From Chromohalobacter sarecensis (lineage in GTDB: Bacteria > Pseudomonadota > Gammaproteobacteria > Pseudomonadales > Halomonadaceae): a stretch of DNA of 64,000 nt. A program made the position numbers and the translations under genes. The DNA is taken from positions 1-64,000 of the forward strand of contig NZ_JAKGAN010000007.1 in NCBI RefSeq assembly GCF_023061135.1, read 5' to 3'. The notes under the pieces are model-generated. The model was not told the origin of the DNA. It worked only from the letters and a program-made list of their open reading frames with translations, and ran no database searches. Below, one piece after another: positions 7,783 through 15,551 of the stretch (its first letter is position 1; each line of letters begins with the position of its first letter).

Positions 7783-8114
7783 GCGTCGTCATCGTCCACT
7801 GGCAGCGTCTCATCGAGGTCTACCTCAATGCCTGACGTCAGGCGTTCAGCCTCGGCAAAGGTGCTGGTGGTGGCAGGACGAATGTTCTCCGGATGCGCCT
7901 GTAGATCGCGCTCCAGAAATGCCAAGAAGCCAGCTACCACGGGGTCTTGGCTAGGCTCATCACCGGCACGCGAGAGCACGACTTCTCCATTGGGACGAAC
8001 CGTATAGTGAAGCCGATCGCGACACTTCAGTTTCAGTGCGCGTCGGATCGATGCCGGCACGGTCGTCTGGTAGCGATCCGTCAGGGTGGAGTCATCCTCA
8101 ATGGCCGTGTTCAT
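7779..8114 (-). CDS. prlF: PrlF-family AbrB-type antitoxin
   Basis: From the ATG at 8114 (GGAGG site eight bases upstream) the product is 111 residues. It has an AbrB-like swapped-hairpin DNA-binding domain near the N-terminus (TLTDRYQTTVPASIRRAL) and an acidic C-terminal tail that would neutralise YhaV. It is the first gene of a two-gene operon with yhaV and would repress it through the nested palindromes immediately upstream. A longer open frame to 8294 exists but runs through the operator and lacks a ribosome-binding site. Confidence 0.88.
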   Translation of the reverse strand: MNTAIEDDSTLTDRYQTTVPASIRRALKLKCRDRLHYTVRPNGEVVLSRAGDEPSQDPVVAGFLAFLERDLQAHPENIRPATTSTFAEAERLTSGIEVDLDETLPVDDDDA

Positions 8115-8138
8115 GATTGGCCTCCGCTCGATGGCAAT

Positions 8139-8194
8139 GCAAGGGAATAGAGAGAAGGTAATGCAATTGCATTGTGCGGTCAATATTCCCTTGC
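8139..8194. promoter_or_regulatory. Nested palindromes, probable PrlF-YhaV operator
   Basis: An 11-bp inverted repeat (gcaagggaata at 8139-8149, tattcccttgc at 8184-8194) surrounds a perfect 12-bp palindrome, atgcaattgcat, at 8161-8172. It lies 25 bases upstream of the prlF start and in the divergent region shared with the mazE-like gene. Confidence 0.65.
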
Positions 8195-8315
8195 CTAACT
8201 GCGCTATTGCTTGTGCAACTCTGGAAGGCGCGCGTTGGGCAAGCGCTTGCACCGTGTGTGCTGTTACATTATCTCTTGTATAATATGAGTGCACTGCTGT
8301 GTGCAGAAGGTCTGT

Positions 8316-8570
8316 ATGAACATTACCAATCTTCGCCGTGTCGGCGGTTCTGTCATGATGTCAGTGCCACGTACGCTTCTCGATCAGTTGGACCTTCACG
8401 CTGGTTCTCAAGTCGAGATCGAAGTCGACCACGGGCGCTTGATCGTAAAACCGGTCAAGCCGCTGTACTCCCTTGAGGATCTGCTGGCCCAGTGCGATAC
8501 CACGGCAGATATGTCTGCTAGCGAACGCGAGTGGCTGGAGGCCGACCCCGTCGGTCGTGAATTGCTGTAA
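8316..8570 (+). CDS. MazE/ChpI-like AbrB-family antitoxin
   Basis: The 84-residue product carries a SpoVT/AbrB domain (RRVGGSVMMSVPRTLLDQL followed by GSQVEIEVDHGRLIVKP) and an acidic tail. The ATG at 8316 has an AAGG site six bases upstream. Its stop codon overlaps by one base the start of a MazF-like toxin gene, so the two were a coupled operon. The antitoxin is intact, while the toxin is frameshifted. Confidence 0.85.
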   Translation: MNITNLRRVGGSVMMSVPRTLLDQLDLHAGSQVEIEVDHGRLIVKPVKPLYSLEDLLAQCDTTADMSASEREWLEADPVGRELL

Positions 8571-8901
8571 TGCGGCGCGGTGACATCGATCTCGTTTCGC
8601 CCAATTCCACTCGGGGCTATGACAGAAAGGTATGCGTCCGGTGCTGATCGTGTCGCCGGATGCGTTCAATATCGCCATGGGCACGCCTTTGGTTGCGCCG
8701 GTCGCTAACGGTGGCGGCTTCGCTCGCTCCCGAGGCTTCACGGTGTCGCTGGCCGATGCAGGTACTACCACCACCGGCGTTGTCTTGTGTAGCCAGGTGC
8801 GTACCTTGGATATCGAGGCCCGTCAGGGGCGGCGGCTGGAGAGCATCCCGCGAGAGGTCATGGATGACGTCCTGGCCAAGCTAGCGACTCTGGTTAGCTA
8901 A
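8570..8901 (+). pseudogene. MazF/PemK-like toxin, frameshifted
   Basis: Translation from the ATG at 8570 gives MRRGDIDLVSPNSTRGYDRK and then leaves the family frame. The rest of the toxin, MRPVLIVSPDAFNIAMGTPL to the C-terminus, continues from 8632 in another frame to 8901. One missing G in the run at 8629-8630 restores a full MazF-type ribonuclease. The separate frame from 8632 lacks the N-terminal RGD strand that forms part of the active site. A sequencing error or frameshifting cannot be excluded. Confidence 0.75.
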
Positions 8902-8920
8902 ACCATACCGTTGGCTTCAA

Positions 8921-8989
8921 GATGAATATACCGTTGCGTATTTCAAGCAGCTTGCCGAAGAAAAAGACCTCCCATGTCAGAGTCTCATT
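8921..8989 (+). pseudogene. Second BrnA-like antitoxin fragment
   Basis: The frame encodes DEYTVAYFKQLAEEKDLPCQ and SLI, matching the middle of the BrnA-like fragment at 6252. Both ends of the gene are missing. It marks a second copy of the same module, placed just before the DUF4258 pseudogene. Confidence 0.6.
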
Positions 8990-9131
8990 CATCGAGAAAT
9001 ACTAGCCGAGTATCGCTTTTGTCGGAGGGAACTTGTTCTCGGTGGGCTTGGACAGGTGGTAAATTGCTGGCTTCGTAATGCTCGACCAGAGTCAGTAGAA
9101 TTATGGTCGCCATACAATGAGGTGAACTTTG

Positions 9132-9387
9132 ATGTTCTGTCGGCGGTTCGGTTTGGATGTATATGTTACCCGGCATGCACGTGAGCGTATGGCTCAGCGC
9201 GGTATGACAGATGTGCTGCTCGGTGAGCTTCTGGAAACTGGCCAGATGCGTTATCAGGGCGATACGCGGCTATGGATCGCCAAAGCTATGGAAGGGCGCA
9301 ACGATTAATTTGGTATGTGCCGCCGTGGTACTTGAAGATAGGCTGGTCGTCAAAACCGTCATGCATCATTTTCAGTGGAAGGAATGA
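9132..9387 (+). pseudogene. DUF4258 protein gene, single-base frameshift
   Basis: From the ATG at 9132 the frame encodes a DUF4258-like protein with YVTRHARERMAQRGM and GDTRLWIAKAMEGRND, then stops at 9306-9308. Removing one T there continues as NLVCAAVVLEDRLVVKTVMH and ends at tga 9385-9387, three bases before the DUF2283 gene. DUF4258 proteins are RelE-like toxin candidates commonly encoded next to small antitoxin-like partners. The frameshift should inactivate it. Confidence 0.7.
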
Positions 9388-9389
9388 CC

Positions 9390-9581
9390 ATGCGCACCAC
9401 GTACGATGAAACTGACGATATCCTAGTTGTGCATCTTTCTGAGAAGGCCGTTGCGAAGGAAGTCTCGCAGGATTGGAATACCCATGTTAGCTATGCGGAA
9501 GACGGCTCTATCGTGGAAATTGTGATTTTGGACGCATCCAAGCAGGGCGCATGGCCTTTGTTGCGCAGCCATGCGGCCTGA
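9390..9581 (+). CDS. DUF2283 protein, putative antitoxin partner of DUF4258
   Basis: The 63-residue protein MRTTYDETDDILVVHLSEKA... is a complete DUF2283 domain (YDETDDILVV and the tail GSIVEIVILDAS). The ATG at 9390 has a GGAAGGA site five bases upstream and follows the DUF4258 stop by two bases. The gene order DUF4258 then DUF2283 is a recurrent pair suspected to be a toxin-antitoxin system. Here only the DUF2283 partner is intact. Confidence 0.8.
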   Translation: MRTTYDETDDILVVHLSEKAVAKEVSQDWNTHVSYAEDGSIVEIVILDASKQGAWPLLRSHAA

Positions 9582-9647
9582 GGTGATGCGGTTATTCTAT
9601 GAATCCAGGGCGGGAGGGAGCTCGTTCCCGATGGTTCTTGCCACCCT

Positions 9648-9903
9648 TCACCGCGTCGCGTTCGCGTCCAGCAGTGCTTGGATGCGTTCGTCATCACCGC
9701 TGGCCGCTTGCCACAAGTCACCCCAGCTATCCGGCGGATTGCCGTTTTCGAGCATCTTGCGGAAGACAGCATAGGCGTCGTGCTTGCTGTCATAGGCGCG
9801 TTGGGTGGATTCGTCGTTGACCCAGGCGTAAATGAGGATCTGGCTGGCGAGGTCGTAGCGAAAGAACCACCGGTATTGTTGAGGGGTTTTGCGCGATGCC
9901 CGC
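9648..9903 (-). pseudogene. yhaV 3'-half duplicate
   Basis: This stretch encodes the last 83 or so residues of a YhaV toxin (QQYRWFFRYDLASQILIYAW to ERIQALLDANATR), closely similar to the intact gene at 7288. The similarity continues a few tens of bases past the stop codon (ctcgttcccgatggttct is shared at about 7260 and 9620). It stops near 9903, where flagellin-like sequence begins. No promoter or start codon remains. Confidence 0.8.
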
Positions 9904-9907
9904 AGCA

Positions 9908-10000
9908 TCAAGAGGGCAGTAGCGACAAGACCGTCTGCGGCACCTGGTTGGCCTGCGCAAGCATGGATTGGGACGCTTGCTGGATGACTTGTTGCTTCAT
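9908..10000 (-). pseudogene. Flagellin C-terminal fragment
   Basis: The 30-residue frame contains MLAQANQVPQTVLSLL, which matches the C-terminal helix of flagellin (VLAQANQLPQNALSLLG in the fliC at 18138). Nothing else of a flagellin is present. Its first ATG overlaps the stop of the tail-sheath-like fragment by one base. Confidence 0.65.
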
Positions 10001-10242
10001 CAGTTTTGAGCTTTCGTCGGCTTTTCGATGGCCCACAGGTGCGCTGCGGCGATGGTGTCGGAGAGAATCTGCGCGGTGCGGGTGTAGTTCTCGAACGGTA
10101 ACAGCGACTCCGGCCCGGCGCTGGTTTTTTCGTCGGCGTCCGACGCGGCATAGACCACGCCGATAACCGCCGTGGAAATGGTGCGGGTACCGTCATTGAC
10201 CTCGGTAACGCGCACCCCGTGATGGTATTGATCGAGTGCCAT
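10000..10242 (-). pseudogene. Phage tail-sheath fragment with internal deletion
   Basis: The first 40 residues ([27 protein letters not shown]) match the N-terminus of contractile-tail sheath proteins. They are joined directly to [20 protein letters not shown], which belongs to the C-terminal half of the same family. Several hundred residues are missing between them. The ribosome-binding site ggagccaccATG is preserved. This is a prophage relic. Confidence 0.65.
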
Positions 10243-10490
10243 GGTGGCTCCTGCGCAGGTTCAGCGAGTATTCAAAAAAGACGTGAATTCACGCAGGTAT
10301 CGTGCGGGGGCGCGGCCGGATGTTAGTGGCGCAGGGGGCGGAGGCTAGGTTTACACATAGCCATGGTGCGTCCTGGTCAGGGCTTCATGGTGTGGAAGGT
10401 GGGACGGTAAGTGGTTGGTATTGTGTCGGGTATGCGAGGGAATGATCATGAGCTTGGTATGGTGACTAAAAACTCGCAGGAGAGGTGCTT

Positions 10491-11297
10491 ATGCGTGAGG
10501 CAATAAAGAGTTACTGGCACCTGCTGGTATTCGTGGTGGTGGTGTGCGTCATCGCGCTCGGACTATTCGGTATCCACTTTTTTGAAAGGCCTCTATCCGA
10601 CGATTCCAACGAATGGGCAAACTTCGCCAATTATGTCTCAGGCACTGTTGGGGTAGCGGTGCTGGCTGGGACGCTGCTCGCTTTCTTGATCACACTGCAT
10701 CAGCAAAACAAGCTGATTGAAAAGCAGGATGAAATGATCAAACAGCAGGATGACATGATTGAGCAACAGAAAAGGCAGCTAGATGAAGCGGAAATACATC
10801 AGCGCAAAACGGAGGCTTATACCCGAGCTGAGAAGATATTCCCTACATTGTTGTCCTCATGCAAAAAAGATTTGGGTGAGTGTATTGCAGTCGGGCTTTC
10901 TGATAATGATATAGAAGCTTTTAAACCTAAAATAGTCAGCCCGAACAAGACTAAGATGTGTTTTTTTAATGAGCTACAGTTTCCTGATAGCTTAAGAGCG
11001 GAAAGTAGAGCCTTTCTTTGTTTGATTGGTGCTGTGTGCACAGATAAGCCATATAAGCTGGCGAGATTTGTTGCTGAATGTTTGCGAGATGCGCCAGAAT
11101 TAAAAGAGTTCTTTCATGCTGAGATAGGCGAATATATAGTTGTTGTAAAAAGCTCCCTTGCTTATAATCTATCTCTTAGGAAAGATGAGGTAGAGGAAGT
11201 GTGTCGATTAATAGGGTTGCCGATAAGTTATTATGGATTGGGCATCGTAGAGAGTAAGTGGCAGGAAATTGGCGAATTAATATATGGTGAGAACTAG
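10491..11297 (+). CDS. Membrane protein with coiled coil, unknown function
   Basis: From the ATG at 10491 (AGGAGAGG site upstream) the product has 268 residues. Hydrophobic helices lie at about 10-30 and 48-70, followed by a strong coiled coil (KLIEKQDEMIKQQDDMIEQQ) and a cytoplasmic domain of about 170 residues without a recognisable motif. The arrangement of two helices, a short heptad region and a helical domain resembles proteins annotated as putative phage abortive-infection factors, but I cannot confirm homology. Base composition is clearly more AT-rich from 10800 onward than in the surrounding genes, which suggests horizontal acquisition. Confidence 0.65.
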   Translation: MREAIKSYWHLLVFVVVVCVIALGLFGIHFFERPLSDDSNEWANFANYVSGTVGVAVLAGTLLAFLITLHQQNKLIEKQDEMIKQQDDMIEQQKRQLDEAEIHQRKTEAYTRAEKIFPTLLSSCKKDLGECIAVGLSDNDIEAFKPKIVSPNKTKMCFFNELQFPDSLRAESRAFLCLIGAVCTDKPYKLARFVAECLRDAPELKEFFHAEIGEYIVVVKSSLAYNLSLRKDEVEEVCRLIGLPISYYGLGIVESKWQEIGELIYGEN

Positions 11298-11322
11298 TCT
11301 TTTTTGGAGTGAGTTAGGGAAG

Positions 11323-11346
11323 GCTCGCCGGGGGGCGGGCGGTTTT
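11323..11346 (+). terminator. Weak GC-rich hairpin with T run
   Basis: gctcgcc and ggcgggc can pair, with one G-T pair, around a four-G loop and are followed by ggtttt. The hairpin lies 25 bases after the stop of the coiled-coil gene. Confidence 0.4.
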
Positions 11347-11377
11347 CGTTGAAAGCAGAAACAGCTAAGTCTCAGGC

Positions 11378-12121
11378 TTAATTTTTAGTCATCTCCGACT
11401 GAAGTGATTCTGCGGCTGCCGCTAACGGAGAAGAGTTTTGAAATCTTGCCCAAATAGTTTCGTGAATTTCTTTGACTTGTTTCTCAAGGAGTTTTTCAGC
11501 CTCCCCGGGAGTTGCAGCGCCATATTTAACTAAGCTGATACGGGTAGCTTCAGCCTGGTTAAGGAAACGGGTGATAGTTGTCCAGTGGTCATGTAAACCT
11601 TCTGGAGTGACCCAGAAACGATCTCCATCTTCGATGTAGCTAGTCCACATGGCAGTTATTTGGAGGATATGGCCAAGTGATTTTTGGAACTGATGGCAAG
11701 TATATACGGTGTTTTTAGGAAGTTTGGAAAGCTGTTCAGGAGTTAGTTTCGATTCTTTTGTCGATTCAATAAGAGGCGTGAAGTACTTAGGTGCGTTCTT
11801 CAAGCCTAGCTCGGAAATGTTTTCGTCGCTCACGTCTTTTAGGTGGTTCGCTAATAATGCGCAAATCGCATGTGAGGCTTCAAAGTCCTTCTCTGCTGTT
11901 GATAATTTTCTTTTTGTCTCATCATCGATCAGTGTGGTTATGAAGGATTTTACAACCACGTTAGTGGCTATTATTTCGCTGACGCTAACCAAGTATACGT
12001 AAGCTTGCTTCTTTTGTTCGATGCCTTTTGATCGGTTTTCGAGTTTGATCCTTACTATGTAACTTAAAGCTGCAGAAATTAGGGCGCCAATTAGTCCAGA
12101 GATTATTGTGCTTGCTTCCAT
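11378..12121 (-). CDS. Membrane-anchored protein, unknown function
   Basis: The 247-residue protein begins with one transmembrane helix (STIISGLIGALISAALSYIV) and continues as a helical cytoplasmic domain. I see no enzymatic motif; the WTSYIEDGDRFWVTPEGLHD segment near residue 160 is the most distinctive part. A GGAAGGA ribosome-binding site lies eight bases before the start at 12121. Like its convergent neighbour at 10491 it is AT-rich for this window. The pair may be an accessory module, though they are convergent and not an operon. Confidence 0.65.
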   Translation of the reverse strand: MEASTIISGLIGALISAALSYIVRIKLENRSKGIEQKKQAYVYLVSVSEIIATNVVVKSFITTLIDDETKRKLSTAEKDFEASHAICALLANHLKDVSDENISELGLKNAPKYFTPLIESTKESKLTPEQLSKLPKNTVYTCHQFQKSLGHILQITAMWTSYIEDGDRFWVTPEGLHDHWTTITRFLNQAEATRISLVKYGAATPGEAEKLLEKQVKEIHETIWARFQNSSPLAAAAESLQSEMTKN

Positions 12122-12424
12122 CGTACATTCCTTCCACGTTTAATTGGGTTTTATCTGTTTAAGGCTTTCATATTTCAGCGAGCATGTCCAAATATCTATT
12201 TTCTACGATGATATAGTCGCCGGCGGCGGGCTATGGGTACGGCAGTGGCTGGGTAGTGATGTCACCAGGTGATGACCTCAATCCCTTCCCGATCCTCATC
12301 CTCGAGTGCAGCAGCCACGGCATCTTTCCGATCCCACGACCGCTTAGCGCTTCGTGGTCATGGATTGTCGTCGCGTTCTATCCTCCTGGTGGCTGCCGAT
12401 GGCCTGTGTCGCTCAGAAGGGGAC
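12122..12424. other. Intergenic region without a recognisable gene
   Basis: These 303 bases separate the membrane-anchored protein gene from the end of the double-PLP gene. The ribosome-binding site of the former is at the left edge. I see no supported open frame, terminator or repeat in the remainder. Confidence 0.5.
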
Positions 12425-15424
12425 TTACAAATAGCTAATACACAGCGTTAGTTTAGCGAGGACGATCCGAACTTGACGTAACTCTTCTTCTAGGTGGTGG
12501 CTGTCATGCGTGCCGTCATGCCAGCCATCGGAAAGAATTCGTGCGCCCATGCTGATACGCAACGCTGACGTATTTTTGCTATCAACTTTGACAGGCTGGC
12601 CTATGTGACAGCATTGTGCTGCTAACTCTTGTTTCTCGAATTTTAGTTCAGCGCTTAAATCGCTGTTAAGCTGTTCGTACAGATGCCTTACCTGCTCTTG
12701 GGTAAGGTATTGCCCATTACGGTGTCGAATTAGGAATGGGAAGATACTGCGCCGAACGCTAAGCTCATCGCCCAGCATGTCGGGTCGCGCCCACCAAGTG
12801 CTATTTTTTTCAAAAAGCGACTCAAGGTGCGGATGTGTACCAATCAAATGCAGCACTTCATTGCTAAAACAATCTAGGCCCTCAAGTCGCTTTTCTTTAG
12901 GCACTTGGTAGTAACGTTTGGCCTCTTCTAAAGCTCCCCGCCAGCGTAGATACATACCGATGGTGAATGGTGTCGTTGCGCTAGGAAGTAACATGTCCCA
13001 GCTGCCGAGATCCGGCTTGGGTAAGTACTCTGTGAGCCCCGATGGCAATGATCTACCGCATTGCTGCAAATGATGTGAAAAAACTTGTGGGAATATGGCG
13101 ACCCCACTGAAGGGAGGCCCGGTAAAAAATTTGGAACCCGTTAATAATAGAATGTCGCCTTTATCAAGGTGTTCTCTCAGATCCTCTTGGTCGATCCGCA
13201 ATTGGCAAGCATCAATGATGACTTGCAAACGGCTACCATAGCGTTGGCGAAGTTGATCCAGGCGCGTAGGAGAGGGTGCCCAACAGCCGAACTTGGATTG
13301 ATCCATGGCATGGAGCATCACGTTGTAACCTTGGTCTAACGCATCACGGACATGATCTTCGACGGCGCTGTCCATTTCCTCAATAGTCTGTAAGCGACCG
13401 TAGGTATTTCGGAAGGGCACACCTTTATAGGCGATTGGCGCCATGCCTGACAGACGTTCGCCTTTGGTCACTGTATGGCCGAGACAGGTCGTATTGTCGA
13501 AGTGGCAGCCGGTGACTGAAAAAGGTGTTCCACTCCCTGTTTCATCCGAGCCGCAGACGATACTGACCCACTTGGAGGGTATTGCCGTCGTCACGGCAGC
13601 GACGACATGAAGTTGTGAGTCAGTGCCCGAGGGGGATAGATGCAGGTCGGGGTTGAGGTCGGCCAAGCCAAGAGTTGTGGCTAGCTCTGATTCCAGGCTA
13701 CGACAATGCTGGGCTAGAGGCGCAGCAAGGCTATCGGCTTTTACGCAATCGTGCAGAAGGCGTTGCCGATACTGTTCTGCTGCTTGGTAAGCCGGTGCTG
13801 AGATGGAGGTGGCCGTGGAAGAGGCAAAGGTGAAGGCATGATCCCGTGGAGAGGGGGAGCAACCGTAACGATTAAGCCCAGTGTCGGGATCGACGACCAA
13901 GCGCGCATCGCCACCCTGCATCAAGTGCCACTGGGCCGGTTGAAGAAGTAGGGCAAAGCGCTGGTCGATGTGCGTGCCTAGTTGTTGAATGTCAGACACT
14001 AAATCATTCATGTGAGCACTTTCCGTTCGATGATTTACAATCGCTACGCGGATAGCCACACAGCCATGCAAAACGGTGGTGGAAGGCGCTGCGCGACCTT
14101 GTAACTGGAGCTGCGTGACAATGGCGTTATTAAGTGCATCCAGGTAACTAGCGTGCTGGGATGTCTCGTCCTGTAAGTGTGGTGGCACGTAGCGGCAGCA
14201 AACGACATTCATGGGCACTGGGGCCAGTCGCTCAAGATTGGCAGAGGCATCAATGGCGTTAGCCGTTTCTGTGGCCAACTGGCAGTGTTTTCTTACTATC
14301 CCCGCAAGGCGTTCCGTTCCTATTCCTTGAAACGTGAACCAGACTTTCAGGGCCATGAAGCCACGCGAGAGTTCGGGGCCGAAGTCACAGAACCAGGGAG
14401 CCCCTGCGGAAAGCCCCACGGGCTCCGTTGTCAGGTACTCTTTGCGTTCAGAAAACGTGGCACGATGCGTGTTGGCATCCTTGACTAGCAGTCCGCCCAC
14501 CGCATAGGGGACCTGAAACCATTTATGAAAATCGAAGGCGATCGAATCGGCGTCTCGAACAGCGTCTAGAGTGTCTTGATATTCGTCCAGTAGAGCCAAC
14601 GCGCCACCGAAAGCGGCATCGACATGTAGCCAAAGTTCTTCTCGTTGGCAGATTTTCCGGATAGCTGCAATATCGTCGATAGCCCCCGTGTTGACGGTTC
14701 CTACCGTCGCAATGACACAGAAGGGGGTAGCGCCGGCCAGGCGATCTGCTGTTATCAGCTCCGCCAGCGCTTGCGTATCCAGTGTGAAGTCGTCACTTAC
14801 AGGAACCGCACGCAGGGCGTTACCACCCAGCCCTAGCAGTTGAAACGCTTTCAGCACGGAATTATGGCTCTGTGCCGAGCAGTATCCTACGAGGGGAGAT
14901 GTATTGCCTTGTAACCCCTGAGTTTTCATCGATGCACCAACAGCACTTTGCCGCGCCACTGCCAGGGCAATGAGCGTGGCCATGGAGGTGCCGGACGTCA
15001 GCAACCCAGAACTGCTCGTCGGGAAGCCAAACATTTCCCGACTCCACTGCAGGACCTGATGCTCCACATGGTGGGCGATGTGATCGCGCCCGCCGAGATT
15101 GTTGTTGAGCAATGCCGCGCAAAGTTCGCCTAGCGCCCCATACAGGTTTCCGCCACCATGCACCCAGCCAAAAAAACGGGGGTGAGTATTACCATTGCCA
15201 TAGGGCAAAAGTTGGTCACGAAACTGCTCCAGCAACTGCTCCAATGGCTTGGGTGATTGAGGCAGTGGCATGCGGAACGCCGATTTCACCGCTTCCGGGG
15301 CGGGTCGCCAGACAGGTTGTTCCTCCAAAGATTGGAGATGTTCCAGCCCTGCGTTCAACGCCTGATGAAAAGCGTCTTCCAGGGCGTGCCAATTTTGGGG
15401 ATCAAGTGTCAGCGACGTGCTCAT
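12425..15424 (-). CDS. Fusion of a group II PLP decarboxylase with a second PLP-enzyme domain
   Basis: The 999-residue protein has two fold-type I PLP domains. Residues 1 to about 480 are a group II amino-acid decarboxylase of the aromatic-L-amino-acid/glutamate decarboxylase type, with HPRFFGW, LLTSGTSMAT, VDAAFGGAL and the PLP lysine K301 in FDFHKWFQ. Residues about 500-999 resemble an aminotransferase class V-like domain, with SPSGTDSQLH, VIIDACQLRID and a probable second PLP lysine, K765, in LLTGSKFFTGPPFSG. Both lysines are present, so both domains may be active. The ATG at 15424 has a GGGAG site six bases upstream. It lies 127 bases downstream of the ATP-grasp gene on the same strand and is probably cotranscribed with it. 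I do not know a characterised enzyme of this architecture. Confidence 0.8.
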   Translation of the reverse strand: MSTSLTLDPQNWHALEDAFHQALNAGLEHLQSLEEQPVWRPAPEAVKSAFRMPLPQSPKPLEQLLEQFRDQLLPYGNGNTHPRFFGWVHGGGNLYGALGELCAALLNNNLGGRDHIAHHVEHQVLQWSREMFGFPTSSSGLLTSGTSMATLIALAVARQSAVGASMKTQGLQGNTSPLVGYCSAQSHNSVLKAFQLLGLGGNALRAVPVSDDFTLDTQALAELITADRLAGATPFCVIATVGTVNTGAIDDIAAIRKICQREELWLHVDAAFGGALALLDEYQDTLDAVRDADSIAFDFHKWFQVPYAVGGLLVKDANTHRATFSERKEYLTTEPVGLSAGAPWFCDFGPELSRGFMALKVWFTFQGIGTERLAGIVRKHCQLATETANAIDASANLERLAPVPMNVVCCRYVPPHLQDETSQHASYLDALNNAIVTQLQLQGRAAPSTTVLHGCVAIRVAIVNHRTESAHMNDLVSDIQQLGTHIDQRFALLLQPAQWHLMQGGDARLVVDPDTGLNRYGCSPSPRDHAFTFASSTATSISAPAYQAAEQYRQRLLHDCVKADSLAAPLAQHCRSLESELATTLGLADLNPDLHLSPSGTDSQLHVVAAVTTAIPSKWVSIVCGSDETGSGTPFSVTGCHFDNTTCLGHTVTKGERLSGMAPIAYKGVPFRNTYGRLQTIEEMDSAVEDHVRDALDQGYNVMLHAMDQSKFGCWAPSPTRLDQLRQRYGSRLQVIIDACQLRIDQEDLREHLDKGDILLLTGSKFFTGPPFSGVAIFPQVFSHHLQQCGRSLPSGLTEYLPKPDLGSWDMLLPSATTPFTIGMYLRWRGALEEAKRYYQVPKEKRLEGLDCFSNEVLHLIGTHPHLESLFEKNSTWWARPDMLGDELSVRRSIFPFLIRHRNGQYLTQEQVRHLYEQLNSDLSAELKFEKQELAAQCCHIGQPVKVDSKNTSALRISMGARILSDGWHDGTHDSHHLEEELRQVRIVLAKLTLCISYL

Positions 15425-15551
15425 TCGTTACTCCCATGCCAACGTCCTGGCTTCCCCTGTTGTGGCGACTGCAGCCCGGTTACGCGCTGTGAATGGTGGC
15501 GGTAAAGCATGGCAAGTTCCTGTATCGCTAGGTGGCCAGAGAAAACAAGTA

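Noticed and set aside
8115-8294. Longer PrlF start at 8294
   Set aside because: The extension would translate through the operator palindromes, lacks a ribosome-binding site and is not part of the PrlF family.
11219-11226. GCCGATAA sequence resembling a sigma-28 -10 element
   Set aside because: No -35 match exists at the required distance, it is inside a coding region, and no gene follows on that strand.
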